From positions 496,001 to 560,000 of the forward strand of contig NW_020289984.1 of NCBI RefSeq assembly GCF_003144245.1: a stretch of DNA of 64,000 nucleotides. Reading direction: 5' to 3'. Under the pieces are notes generated by a model. The model was not told where the DNA came from, did not search any database, and saw only the letters and a program-made list of their open reading frames with translations. This document shows, piece after piece, positions 1 through 11,000 of this stretch. The position numbers were made by a program, and so were the translations under genes. The stretch comes from Jaminaea rosea (lineage: Eukaryota; Basidiomycota; Exobasidiomycetes; Microstromatales). Each line of letters opens with the position of its first letter. Position 1 is the first letter of the stretch.

Positions 1-417
1 AGGAGGGCGGGGAGAAGAGGGAGAAGCACGAGGCCGGGGCGACGAATGGCAAGTGAGAGCAAGTGCCTGGGGAGGCAGGTGCGGTTCCATTGTCTGATCT
101 ATTGCACTTCTGGGCTCTTTGCAAATAAAGAAGAGAGATGAGACGTGACTTTGATGAAAGATGACCGACAAGATGGTGAGGTTGGTGGTAGTGAGCTCGA
201 TGGTCTGACCTGCAACAAAGATAGAACACCGGCCCTTGCTGCGCTGCTTCGCCCCGTTGGCCCTTGCATCGGATCGCCGTCGGCTCGACAGTGGTCCGAG
301 CGTGGGACGGGGGCAAAGGACAAGTGACAGCTGCGAGAGAGAGTGAGTGTATGCTCGCTCCCCTCGAGCTGCTGATCATCACCATCATCCACACCCTCAA
401 AGACTGACGTTTTCAAC
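1..417. other. Upstream region of the dipeptidyl aminopeptidase gene
   Basis: No gene is supported here. The stretch leads into the plus-strand peptidase gene and should hold its promoter and 5' leader. One short reading frame in the first 55 bases could be the tail of an upstream gene, but it is too short to judge. Confidence 0.5.
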
Positions 418-3400
418 ATGGCGCGCTCCGCCAGGTCGGACAGTACGGCCTCCGATGCCTCGTTAGAGGACGACCTGTACGAGAAGAAGGCAGCAGGAGA
501 GGGAGGATATCACGACGAAGCAGAAGGAGGCGATGACGACTCTCTCGACGAGGAGGAGAGGGTCGGATTGATGAAACAGCATCATCCGAATACCACAAGA
601 AGAGCAACTTCGCCTTCGCCAGCTCCCTTTCAGCCCCGCCATTCGAGGAAAAGGCTCCTTCTCTACCTCGTCGCTCTCGTCCTCTGCTTGATTCTGGTGG
701 TGCCCCTCCTAGCCTGGTTGAGCTCCTCCCACCCAACGCACAATCCATGGGCGCATGTCGACGTCCTCATTCCTGGCTTCTCTGCCCCACCGAGTCCCTC
801 CATCTCTGCGGCAAAGAAGCTGCCACCCTCGAGCAACGACGCCAAGGGCCAGTACGGCCTCGCGAATGCTCCCTCCTTTTCCGTCTCCGAGTACATCCCG
901 GGCTGGGCTACACCGGAGGAGGCAGACGAGCAATTGTCCTTGTCCAAGGGCACTACGAGGCAGACGTTGGCTAGGCAGGGTTGGCGCAGCCTCAAGCCCG
1001 TGGGACTGGATACCATCTTCAATGGCACGTTGGACTATGCGGATCGCCGCCTGGACTGGAGCTACGAGGACCCAGACGAGGGCGTCTTCATGACTGTTGA
1101 CCCGGTGGAGGGGGACATCGTCTTCGAAGATGTTACTCATGCGCGTCAGAATCAGACCGGCGAGGGGAAAGTAGCCAAGGGAGGAGGCAAGGTCACCTAT
1201 GTCAAGGCGAGGGATGTGGTGGATGAGCACGGCGAGCCAGTCATGTGGGAGGAGTTCCACCCATCGCCTGATTTGGCAATGGTTTTTTTCACCACTGAGC
1301 AGAGAGACGTATGGCGCTACAGCAAGCGCTTCAGGCTTTGGGTGCATGATGTTCGCAAGAAGAAGACCATCCCCCTCGGTGAGGCGACACAGCTGCCCAC
1401 GATCTCTAATGCCCAATGGGTAGGCAATACCAGTCTGGCCTTCGTCCAGAACAATGACCTCTACATCGCCCTGGACATCAATGTTGCCTCCTCCCCTCCT
1501 GCCGCACCTATTCGCATCACCAAGGACGGGACAATCACCACCTTCAATGGCGGAGCTGACTGGGTCTACGAAGAGGAGATCCTCGAGACGGATCACGCCC
1601 TCTGGGTTTCTCCTGGCGGTACCAAGCTCGCCTACCTCCGTTTCGATGAGTCCGACGTGCCCATCTACGAATTCCCCATCTATGCGGGAGGAAACGATAC
1701 AGTTCACCCGGGGCAGGTGACCCCGTATCCGAAGAAGACGCAAATGAAGTATCCTAAGCCTGGTTACCCGAACCCGCGGGTAAGCGCGCATCTTGTCGAT
1801 TTGGAGCGATTAAGGAAGGACCCAAGAGATGTAGAGGGGGCCAAGCTGGATCTTGTTTCCCCCACGAGCGTCACTGACGTGGGTGTGGCAGGTGGCGAAC
1901 CCAATCGCGTCGACCTAGCTCTCGGGTCTATCGACGGGCAGAAGGAGAGTCTGGTGATAGACGTGGCGTGGCTAAGCGACGGGTCGCTCAGTCTAGTGGA
2001 GACGAACAGGTATAGCGACAAGAGCAGGCGACTGGTGTTCGACTTGACGAGGAGCGGCACCAAGAGCAAGCAGAAGGTCAAGGACATCGTCGTCGGCAAA
2101 GCTGTGCGCCATACAGACGTGGGGTCACGCAGCTGGATCACGCCCCGACACGACCTCATTGCCCTGGGCGTAGCAAGCTGGCGCGTCTACGCCCCATCTT
2201 CAACGGGTACCACGGCCTACCTCGAAGTCCTGCACAACGAAGCCGGATACGCGCACATAGCCTTCTTTCCCTCTTCTACCGCGGTCAAGCCATCACGTTG
2301 GCTTACGACTGGCGAGTGGGAAGTGGACCAGCTCCTCTTCGCCGATGTGAAACGCAGCAAGGTCTACTACTCAGCACCCCTACCCGGGCAGATCTGGAAG
2401 AGGCACATCTTCTCCGTCGATCTTGACAGCCATGGTGACAAGGCGCCAGTGGACATCACGGCCTCCTGGCCCACTAGCTCATTCGAAGCCTCTTTTGACC
2501 CCAAGGGGGCCTACGTCTCGTTGCGCTGTACAGGTCCGTCCATCCCCTTCACCCGCGTCGTAGGGCTAGACGACCCTTCCTTCACCTGGCATGTCCAGGA
2601 CAACGAGAAAGCACGCAACGCCTCCGCCCAGCATGTCAAGGCGCACACCCTCTTCTACAATGTGACCCTCACCACCAGCAACCACGTCACGGCTACGGCA
2701 CAAGAGCTTCGACCGCACGACTTTGATGCCTCGGGGTCTGTGAGGTACCCATTGCTCATTCACGTGTACGGCGGGCCGGATAGTCAGATCGTGGCGGGGA
2801 AGACTTTGCGCACCCATTGGCACGAGGTGCTTGCAACGCAGATGGGATACGTAGTCGTCCGAGTGGACGGTCGTGGCACTGGATTCCGCGGTCAGGCGTA
2901 CAGAGAGGGGATCGCTCGCAACCTCGGTAGCGTGGAAGTAGAGGACGTCCTAGCCACAGTGAGGGAGCTACGTCGACTCCCCTACGTAGACGAGAAACGC
3001 ATTGGCCTCTGGGGCTGGTCGTACGGCGGCTACCTGACAGCCAAAACCATCGAGGCCAACTCGGGAAAGGATCAGCTGCTCAGCCTCGGCATGTCCGTCG
3101 CCCCGCCAGCCAAATGGGAGCTCTACGATTCAGTCTACACGGAACGATTCATGAAGTCTCCATTGGGTCAGGATGATCGTGCTTCCGTCCCACCCGAGGC
3201 GAGCAATACGGACGGCTATGCCAAATCAGCAGTGCATGTCCCCCCCACCTCTGGCTTCTTTCGCACCCCATACCTCCTAGCCCATGGGACGGGAGACGAT
3301 AATGTCCACTTTGGCAACTCAGCCCAGCTTCTCGACCTTTTAGAGTCTGCGCACATCAAGCCCGCCACGCTGTGGACCTTCAGGGCCTTTGTGGACTCAC

Positions 3401-3702
3401 CGCACGGTATGTCCGTCCGGGGACAGTATCGTGCTTTGCATGAGTGGATGACGGGGTGGCTCGCGGAGAGATGGGGTGCGGGAGGGAAGAGGCGTTTCAG
3501 TGAGGGTGGGGAGGTGGTAGGGAAGGGAGAAGTGGTGGGAAAGGTTGGGAAGAAGAAGGGGACGAAATTGTTGGAGGAACATGGTAAGCGCGACGGTGCG
3601 GAGGAGGAGGAGGAAGAAGGGCAGTGGTGGCTGGACCGCAGACAGCATGAGCGTCATCGTAGCCGTGCGAGACGGAATAGGGCAGAGGGGCTGACGTGGT
3701 AG
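418..3702 (+). CDS. Type II membrane dipeptidyl aminopeptidase (S9B, DPP IV family; Ste13/Dap2-like)
   Basis: A single-exon gene of 1094 aa. The product would cleave X-Pro or X-Ala dipeptides from peptide N-termini in the late Golgi or vacuole. An acidic cytosolic head of about 75 residues is followed by one membrane segment (about 79-103) and then the lumenal beta-propeller and hydrolase domains. The N-terminus-binding motif DWVYEEE lies at residues 381-387. The nucleophile is Ser868 in GWSYGGY, the acid Asp960 in GTGDDNVHF and the base His996 in SPHGM. All three are spaced as in the family. The last 80 or so residues form a charged tail rich in Gly, Lys, Glu and Arg that typical members lack. 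Dap2 and Ste13 cannot be told apart here. The gene is convergent with the zinc-finger gene at 3955-6087. Confidence 0.93.
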   Translation: MARSARSDSTASDASLEDDLYEKKAAGEGGYHDEAEGGDDDSLDEEERVGLMKQHHPNTTRRATSPSPAPFQPRHSRKRLLLYLVALVLCLILVVPLLAWLSSSHPTHNPWAHVDVLIPGFSAPPSPSISAAKKLPPSSNDAKGQYGLANAPSFSVSEYIPGWATPEEADEQLSLSKGTTRQTLARQGWRSLKPVGLDTIFNGTLDYADRRLDWSYEDPDEGVFMTVDPVEGDIVFEDVTHARQNQTGEGKVAKGGGKVTYVKARDVVDEHGEPVMWEEFHPSPDLAMVFFTTEQRDVWRYSKRFRLWVHDVRKKKTIPLGEATQLPTISNAQWVGNTSLAFVQNNDLYIALDINVASSPPAAPIRITKDGTITTFNGGADWVYEEEILETDHALWVSPGGTKLAYLRFDESDVPIYEFPIYAGGNDTVHPGQVTPYPKKTQMKYPKPGYPNPRVSAHLVDLERLRKDPRDVEGAKLDLVSPTSVTDVGVAGGEPNRVDLALGSIDGQKESLVIDVAWLSDGSLSLVETNRYSDKSRRLVFDLTRSGTKSKQKVKDIVVGKAVRHTDVGSRSWITPRHDLIALGVASWRVYAPSSTGTTAYLEVLHNEAGYAHIAFFPSSTAVKPSRWLTTGEWEVDQLLFADVKRSKVYYSAPLPGQIWKRHIFSVDLDSHGDKAPVDITASWPTSSFEASFDPKGAYVSLRCTGPSIPFTRVVGLDDPSFTWHVQDNEKARNASAQHVKAHTLFYNVTLTTSNHVTATAQELRPHDFDASGSVRYPLLIHVYGGPDSQIVAGKTLRTHWHEVLATQMGYVVVRVDGRGTGFRGQAYREGIARNLGSVEVEDVLATVRELRRLPYVDEKRIGLWGWSYGGYLTAKTIEANSGKDQLLSLGMSVAPPAKWELYDSVYTERFMKSPLGQDDRASVPPEASNTDGYAKSAVHVPPTSGFFRTPYLLAHGTGDDNVHFGNSAQLLDLLESAHIKPATLWTFRAFVDSPHGMSVRGQYRALHEWMTGWLAERWGAGGKRRFSEGGEVVGKGEVVGKVGKKKGTKLLEEHGKRDGAEEEEEEGQWWLDRRQHERHRSRARRNRAEGLTW

Positions 3703-3954
3703 TGTACTGTAGATAGATTAAGACTCATAATGGGACTATCGACAATGAACTCTCTAGGAGTTGGTGTAGGTGTAGCGGCTGAGAAAGGGAGAGGTATGAC
3801 GAGAAGACAACATGTGGAGAGGTGAAGACACGAAAGTCAAAGGGTGAGGTATAGGTAGAGGAGAGGAGGAAGAAGAGGAACGGTCGCGATAGTGTAGTGG
3901 TGTTGAAGAAAGATTGGCACGACAAAGCACTGCGTCATCAGCCACTGCCCTCCT

Positions 3955-6087
3955 CTACGACCTAGCGGGCGCGTTGGGCAAACGCAAGGGAGGAAGTACG
4001 ATAGGCGCGTCCTCTCCACGTCCAGCAGCCTTGCCACTGCTGGTCGCTGATCCAGCTAAGCTAGGCGGTCGCCTTGCCTCGAAGCCATTAGCCGTGGCGT
4101 AGGCAGGCTGTGCATACTTGCCGTCCTTGGTCGTGGTCGACCTGTCCGACGAGCAGGCGAATGGGCGGGCGAAGGCCGAAGGAAGGTAAGAAGAGGACGA
4201 GCCCGATGATGCAACAGAGGCTGCTCCTGGGCTGCTCGCTCCAGCAAGATGGCCGCTGCTTGCTGGGTGTTGCGCATGGAAGTAGCCATTCCTCAGAAGA
4301 CTAGCGGTGCCGGGCGAGGGAGAGGATGAGAGAGGAGCGGAGGGTGAGGGGAAGGGGAGGGAGGGCTTGCGTCCACTAGCAGTGGCGCTAGGATTGTGGG
4401 GAGCGCTGCTGCCGGCGCCGCGCATGTTGAAGTTGAGCCCCTCGAGGCGGAGCGGCTGCCAAGGGGCGTTGGAGTCGCTACTTCGCGATGAGGCGGCGAT
4501 GGATGCGGGAGGAGGTGGAGCGTATTGCGAGGAGGAGGAGGAGGAGGACAGCCCGCTGCCGATTTGATAGTGAGGAGGAGGGGGTGTGGGAGGAACGGAA
4601 CCACCGCCGCCGATCTGAGATGAGCGGCGATAGGCGTTCCAGGACGGCGATGAGGAAGACGACGACATTGAGGATGCCGGAGCGGGTCCCGCGGGATAGT
4701 CGTCGTACTGCGAGGTGGGACCTTCGCTGCCTGCGTAGTGATGGCTGCGGGGCTGAGTGGGAGGGGTGTAGGCGTACGGATGGGCTCGCCTTCCCACAGG
4801 GGCGGCAGAGGGATGGCCATGCCCCAGAGGACGTGGCAAAGTACGAGGATTGTAGTCGGAGTGCACCGATGAAGGGCTCGAGTGGGTGGCCATAAGACGA
4901 TGGTGTTCCCGGATGGCATCGCTCGCGGTGCCCTTTGGGCCGCCGCCGTACGGTGCGCCCGCGCCGCTGTGGCTCTGCGCGTAGTCTGCTGCAGGAGTGG
5001 GGCCGGCGTTGGAGTAGCGCTTGGACCCATCGGCGTACATCATGTCCTCATCTTCCTCGTCGTCATCGTCGTCTTCGTCCATGTTCTCGCCCGCAGGCAC
5101 ATCATTGTTGCCCGCGGCAACACTGTAGCGAGACCTTCCGCCACGCGAGATGGAAGCTGACCCGGACGAGGCCCTACCCCGAGGCATGCCTACAGTCCTC
5201 TCGACCTTGCCGTCCCGCACGACGGCAATGGCGGTGCCCTCTTCGAGAGCTCGACGTCCCATCTCGGCGTGCGCATCGGATTGAGCATCGTAGGAAGGTG
5301 CAGAGGAGGGAGCAAGACTACCGCTGGCATCAGCCGCTTCGTCCTCTCCGACTGAGCGATTCTTTGCGAGTGCGTGGCCGGTTCGAAAGTGGGCGAGGGC
5401 ATTGTCCTGTCGAGAAAAGCTCGCCTGACAGCCCGGAAATGTACAGCAGTACGGCTTCTGTCCCGTGTGGATACGGTTGTGCCTGGCCGCATGGCCGCTG
5501 GTGGAGAAAGTCTTGTCGCAGCCTGGATGGCTACAAGGATAGCGCTTCTTGCCGCCTTGAACGATGGTAGCGCGAGGCTTGTTGCTGCGATGCGAAGAAG
5601 TTGAGGCTGCGGTGGACGAAGGTGCTTCGCTGCCTCGCGCAGAGACCATGTCGTCTTCATATCGCGGCGGGGGATAGAGACCCGCTGATGGTTGCAATGG
5701 GGCTGACGGACGAGGAGGGGCAAGCGAATTGTATGGCTGAGGGGAGCGAGAGAAGACGTTGCCGTCGAGAACCTTGCCGCGCGACGACGATGGTTGAGAG
5801 TCTGGACGAGTAATATTGGTAGCTTCGCTCGATGTCCTGCTCGAGCGAGAAGAGCTGTTGAACATTGAGTCGGCGCCGGCACGGCTACCGCTAGCGCTGC
5901 GACTGCCATGACCATGGCTGAAGCCCGTTGAGAGTGACGACGATGCAGAGGGCGAAGGCTCCGAGGCATTGACGTCGGTCTGTATGGGCGGCAGGCTGGC
6001 ATTAGCGCCGCTACTGCTGCTGCTGCCGTTGTTGAGGATGGAGACTGTGCCTCCAGCTGCAGCTGATGGCATTTGGAATGAGGTCAT
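3955..6087 (-). CDS. C2H2 zinc-finger transcription factor, Nrg1-type finger pair
   Basis: A single-exon gene of 710 aa. Two adjacent C2H2 fingers lie at about residues 178-237. The first contains TFSTSGHAARHNRIHTG and the second SFSRQDNALAHFRTGH. The TSGHxARHNRIHTG core is the form seen in fungal Nrg1-like repressors of stress, glucose and filamentation genes. That family resemblance is established knowledge, and the regulatory role here is inference. The rest is Ser/Pro/Gly-rich low complexity with an acidic run at about residues 330-350, as expected for an intrinsically disordered regulator. The 3' end is convergent with the peptidase gene, with about 250 bases between the stops. A CTG-repeat tract lies just upstream of the start. 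Confidence 0.85.
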   Translation of the reverse strand: MTSFQMPSAAAGGTVSILNNGSSSSSGANASLPPIQTDVNASEPSPSASSSLSTGFSHGHGSRSASGSRAGADSMFNSSSRSSRTSSEATNITRPDSQPSSSRGKVLDGNVFSRSPQPYNSLAPPRPSAPLQPSAGLYPPPRYEDDMVSARGSEAPSSTAASTSSHRSNKPRATIVQGGKKRYPCSHPGCDKTFSTSGHAARHNRIHTGQKPYCCTFPGCQASFSRQDNALAHFRTGHALAKNRSVGEDEAADASGSLAPSSAPSYDAQSDAHAEMGRRALEEGTAIAVVRDGKVERTVGMPRGRASSGSASISRGGRSRYSVAAGNNDVPAGENMDEDDDDDEEDEDMMYADGSKRYSNAGPTPAADYAQSHSGAGAPYGGGPKGTASDAIREHHRLMATHSSPSSVHSDYNPRTLPRPLGHGHPSAAPVGRRAHPYAYTPPTQPRSHHYAGSEGPTSQYDDYPAGPAPASSMSSSSSSPSWNAYRRSSQIGGGGSVPPTPPPPHYQIGSGLSSSSSSSQYAPPPPASIAASSRSSDSNAPWQPLRLEGLNFNMRGAGSSAPHNPSATASGRKPSLPFPSPSAPLSSSPSPGTASLLRNGYFHAQHPASSGHLAGASSPGAASVASSGSSSSYLPSAFARPFACSSDRSTTTKDGKYAQPAYATANGFEARRPPSLAGSATSSGKAAGRGEDAPIVLPPLRLPNAPARS

Positions 6088-6108
6088 CTTGAGAAGACGA
6101 AGAAGAGT

Positions 6109-6133
6109 TGCTGCTGCTGCTGCTGCTGCTGCT
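6109..6133. repeat. CTG/CAG trinucleotide run
   Basis: Roughly eight CTG units lie immediately upstream of the C2H2 start codon. On the transcribed strand they read as CAG/GCA, so the run probably sits in the 5' leader. Confidence 0.85.
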
Positions 6134-6884
6134 CCCGTCGCTATGAACGAGGATGACTAGAAGGCGTCAGAGTGGTGGATGGCTGCTTGTCGACGAGAAG
6201 ACCGTGTTGCATGTATGTGGTTCACGATGACCAAGTGAGTTGCAGAGTTGAGAGGGCTAAACAAACTGAGACGAGGACGGGGATCGAGACGATGGGGATC
6301 GAGAGAGGCAGGATTCAAAGTCAGGCAGGTGTCTAGATGATCGAGGGTCCAGGGGTCCTGATTCCTCTGCCACTGTCGCTGCTCGGTCGCTGTTGTCGGG
6401 GCCTGTCTCTGTCTTCTTTGACGAGAAAGGCGCTGGCCCAGCTTATTCCGCGCGAGAAGCAGTCGCCGTAGGGGGAGAGAGCGAGCGAGCGACAGAGCTC
6501 TAAGAGGAGACCGAGTGGCAGCCTTGAGAAAGCAGGCGACAGGGCCGAGGCCTCGACACAGAAAAAAGGGTCTCCGAGCGTCGAGGTCGACGAGCTCTAA
6601 AGTCGGGACAGTGGCAAAGTGCCGCAATGCTATTCGCCACCAAGCACGCACGCCCAGACCTCGACGACGCTCTAAACTCACGATAGGGCGCCTGCTTGCT
6701 TGTCTGTCCGCGAGCTTAGCCTTGCTTGCCTTAGACCACGACTTGCGAGCTTGTTGTCAATGCCAATGCGCGCCTCCTCGCTCGCTAACACGCAAAAGAC
6801 AGCGCCTGGCTTTGTGCCGGAGGGCGGGCGTCGGCCTGTCGTCTGCCTCGCTCGGCCGCTGCCACCAGCTAATGCTTGCGATGT

Positions 6885-6905
6885 TGCTGCTGCTGCTGCT
6901 GCTGC
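6885..6905. repeat. CTG/CAG trinucleotide run
   Basis: Seven CTG-type units in the intergenic region upstream of the C2H2 gene. Confidence 0.8.
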
Positions 6906-8061
6906 ACCCTCTGGATGTTGCTTGTGTCAGACGAGTCGACGGAGCTGATTGTGCACCCGCGTAGGTACGATGTGTGAGCCTCCGCGCAGACGAGAGATAC
7001 AAACGAGACGATCGCGAGAGCGGGTCAACCAACGCCAATGAAATTCTCCAGGCGAAGACGACGTGATAGCCAGGCTGCTGCTGAGCATCACCTTCGCCGT
7101 CGCAGTCCTCGTCGTCGTCGTCGTTCACTGCTCTCTTGTCGAGAGAGACTTCGACCCCTGCGTGGCGAGAGACCGTGCAGAGAAGCATGAACTCACCCAA
7201 TTCTGCTTCGTTGCCTTGCCTTGCCTTGGTGTGCTTGCGCTGTGCGTGCGTCAGTCAGTCCAGAAGGAGCAAGGCTCGAGTCGCGCTGCGAAGGTCCAGA
7301 TGCGCCTGCTGCTAGAGGACGACGAGGATGAGGCTGATGATGAAACCTGAGATTTTCCCAGCTCACGGTCCCCCCGCTCCCTCTACTCCTCATCACCTCG
7401 CCACTCAACGTCAGTCTTCTTTTGCGCTGGCTCGCCAATTCGAGGTAGGTTGCCGATCGAGGTGGAAAGAAGCTACAAGGATCGGGCTGGGCTCGGGCAC
7501 GGGACGCTGAGCCGCTCGCACGGGCAACATGATGAGAGCGGCCTTCATCGCGCGACATCGCACGTCGACTTTCGTCATTGAACGGCGGCTTGACATTGAC
7601 TGCGAGAAGCGACGATGATAGGGCGACCAAGACGCGGCGATCATCCATCGATATGGCAGTAGTGACGTAGGACCCTGCTTGATGCTCGATGATGCGCCCC
7701 AGTTTTCCCGCCAGATCGATGACGACGACGACCAAGGCTCTAAGGGTCTAAGGGTCCGAAGGCGAGCAGACAGCAGGAGCTCTAAAATGACCCTCTTGCA
7801 CGCCCGCTGGACCCTTCTCTGCCGCCCGTATCGCTACCCGGGCGCTCTTTAGACTTAGGACCCTGCAGAATCTTCGTCAAGTGGGTGAGGATCGAGACCC
7901 TGACGCAGTGGAGAAATAGATACGAGACAATGTGAATTTGAGATTGCGGATGAGACAAATGTTCTTTCGTTGGTGTCGTTGATGTGATATGAAACAGAAA
8001 GGAGGACGAGACAGAGAACAGAGACCAAACAACAAGGGTCATCACCATGCGCCGCGTTGTC

Positions 8062-11000
8062 TCAGATACGAAGCGCCTCGGCCCCACCAGGCCCACCCTG
8101 ACTCTCCAAGTCATTCTCGTCCTGCGCACTCATGTTCAGTGGGGCAAAGAGGCCACCAAAGAGGGGTGAGGTCATTGGTCCACCAAAGGTGGAAGAGGGC
8201 AGGCTAGGCACAGGACCGTTCCCTGCTACAGCGCGCGTGGGGGGCGTATTGCCTGGCAGGGAGAGGTCGATCTTCTGCTGTGGCTGGAGGCCCAGTTGCT
8301 GGTGCTGGTGCTGCGAGGTGGCGGGCGCTGTAGAAATTGCTGCTCCACTGGCCTGCTGCTGCTGCTGATCATCGCGCGGCGCCGGTGAGGCCCTTGGCGA
8401 TGCTTCGGTGAGGGAAAGCTTAGGCATCGCACTCGATGGCGAGAGGCTGGGCGGCGCTTGCAAGGCAGGGGCAGCCGCAAGTGCAGAAGTCCCTCCAACA
8501 GTAGGCGTGGAAGGAGCAGAGGCCAACGCGCTCGTACCAGCCTCGTTCTCGCCAAAGATGTGCTCAACTTGCAAGCGCTGCTTGTCCGCTCGTGCCGCTG
8601 CGCGCTGCGCTGCTCTGCGCGCCTTCTTCTCACGCTTCTCCTTCTTTGTGAGCTTACCGTGGGGTGTCGCTGCCACAGCTGCTGACCCCGAGGCGATCGC
8701 GTTGCTGCTCGATGCACCTGGCGTCTGCTGAACGTTCCCGTTACTGCCGCCTCCGCGTACTGGCCAGAGCACAGGCGAGACGACCATGGATCTTCTGTCC
8801 CCCTCTGCATGCGGGGAAGGCACTACCATGTGCAGGCTACTCCCTAAGCTGCCTGTCCTACGGAAGGGCGAGTGATGATGGTCTTCCTGCCTGTTGCTGT
8901 TTCGCCCAACTCTCTGCAGCAAAAAATTGCCCATCATCGGCTGAGGCGGAGCAGGCGTCGTGGACGGCCCAGCTCCTCCGCCTCCGGCACGGGACTGCTG
9001 CTGGTCTCGGAATGCGCCCATGGGGATTTTACGCCAGCGAGAAAAGGCACTGGACGTCATTGCGTAACCTGACGGAGCGCCTGAGGTGGTCGAAGAGCGA
9101 CGAGAGCGAGAAGTGACCCCGTCCGCAGCTGCCGTGCTCTCCGAGGCTGCATCCGAGTCCTGCTCCTCATCCGACGAGTCGCTGCTACGCCACAGCATCG
9201 AGCCGTCCACTACATCGTCGAGATCCATTGCGAGCGGAGCGCTCCTGACTTCGGGCGAGGACGGCGCCTCACTTGTGTCGTCGCGACGAGCCCGCTTCGA
9301 TGCGACGCTCTGTCCAGGGGCTTCGAGGGCAGAGCGGCGTGGTCTGCGCTTGCCAGCGAGGCCCTTGCGCTGCAGCGAGTACTTGCTCGTGAACGGTGAA
9401 GCAGCTTGGCGTGAGCCGTCGATGACTGCACGATGCACTGACTTGGTAGATGAAGGCATAAAGGAGCCCATGGCTGGTCGTGCGTCTGGCGATTCGCGGG
9501 CATCACCGTTGCTTGGCGTTGCGGGTGGTACCGCGGCAGTACTCGGTGATGGCCTTGATGGTGAGGTAGCATTGCCCTCTTGCGGATTTGAAGGATTGGT
9601 ACCGACTTCTTCGGCCACCTTGCTAGAACTCGCGCCTGCCGTGTTGGGTGACAGCCTCCTCATCTGCGCAGCCAGAGCTCGAGCTCGGCGAGATGTGCGT
9701 CCTCCTCTTGGGTCGACTGATCCAACTAGCAGACGCGGGAAGGGCATCTCCTCGTCCGGCAGCTCGTCAGTTGTATCTCCGTCGTCTTCAAAAACGTCCG
9801 CGTCCCTGCTTGCAGCCCTGCTCGCTGGAAGTCGAGTCATACCGCTGCTGCTGCCCTGCCCCTGCGTTTCCCACTCGGCCGCCGTTGCCGCCCAACGAGG
9901 GTCGCGAGCGTCCAGTCCCAAGTCGTCGACCTCATCGTCCGAGTCGTCATCCGAGCTAGACTCGTCTACGAATTCAAACTCTCCATCTGACCCGAACACG
10001 GCCTCGCCATCTCCCGCGCGCGCGTAGATGAGTCGGCCGTCGAGATCTTCGATGACGAGCAGCGGGATGTCCTGTGCAGCAATCTGAGCCCCAGCTTCCA
10101 TTGCCGCTTGAAGCTGCTCAGCCGTCTGCGGTGCGCCATTGACTGCGCCGACGTGAGCGAGAAAGGGCTCATCGATGCCCATGAGTGTGTCCTCGATGTC
10201 GCTGATGTCGTCGTCTTCTTCGTCATCGTCGTCTGAGGTGAGCTCGTCGTCGTCCGTCGTCATTGCATTGGCTCCCTCGTCGTCCGCTGCTTGGAGCCCT
10301 TCATCGTCTGAGGCGAAGAAGTCGGTGAAAGAGGGCTCAGAGTCGCTATGGAAACCAGTCTGCTCTTGCAGCAGCTCGTCGCCAATTGTTGAGAGGCCGA
10401 GCAGGCGCATCGTGTCGGGTGACATTGAGCCGATGTCGGAAAGATTGTCGACATCGTCGCCTTCGCCACCGTTAACGCCATTGCTGCTACCTTCGCCATG
10501 GTTTCGGACGCTTGCGCGTCTCGCACGCTGCCTCGCCCTCATCGAGTTTCGCGCCTTTGCCTTTGTCTCTGCGACGATGAACCGCTCCTCGTCATCTTCT
10601 TGCTCGTCTCCTGACTCGCCTGAGCCGAGGAGAGACTCGCCATCGCCTGCTGCTTGGAGCTTAGCGGCCATTTCGCCGTCCGAGTCTGAGTGCTCGAGGT
10701 CGTTGGTAGAGGGTGATGGGAGGGAAGGAGCGTCGGACAGGTCCGAATCATCCTTTAAAGCAGCATCGACATCGTCATCTGCGGCCTCATCTTCGTCCAG
10801 GTCGTACGACTCCTTGCGTACCGACGCCTTGCGCTCCGGTCTGGATACCTTGCGGTTGGATGACTTGGGTCGCCTGGATCTGCCTGGCAGAGGTATTCTC
10901 TTTGGGCCCTGCGAGGACGACATGATTGCTGCAGAGGGCGATGGTTGCTTGCTGTGTCTACTTGTGGATGCTGCTTGTTGCGGCGAAGGTATAATCTGCC

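Larger units (their letters stand above)
6088..8061. other. Long intergenic region upstream of the C2H2 gene
   Basis: About 2 kb with no frame that looks coding on either strand. It contains two CTG/CAG runs (6109-6133 and 6885-6905). It should hold a long promoter and 5' leader for the C2H2 gene and the 3' end of the next minus-strand gene. Long leaders are common for fungal regulatory genes. Confidence 0.5.

Noticed and set aside
1-54. Possible tail of an upstream plus-strand gene
   Set aside because: One frame reads a short charged peptide to a stop, but fewer than 20 codons are visible and nothing confirms it.
709-1791. A 360-residue minus-strand open frame inside the peptidase gene
   Set aside because: It is antisense to a well-supported enzyme and mirrors its codon bias. 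It has no domain-like sequence.
9086-10027. A 313-residue plus-strand frame opposite the acidic regulator
   Set aside because: It is a Ser-rich reflection of an Asp/Glu/Ser-rich gene on the other strand, with no independent evidence.
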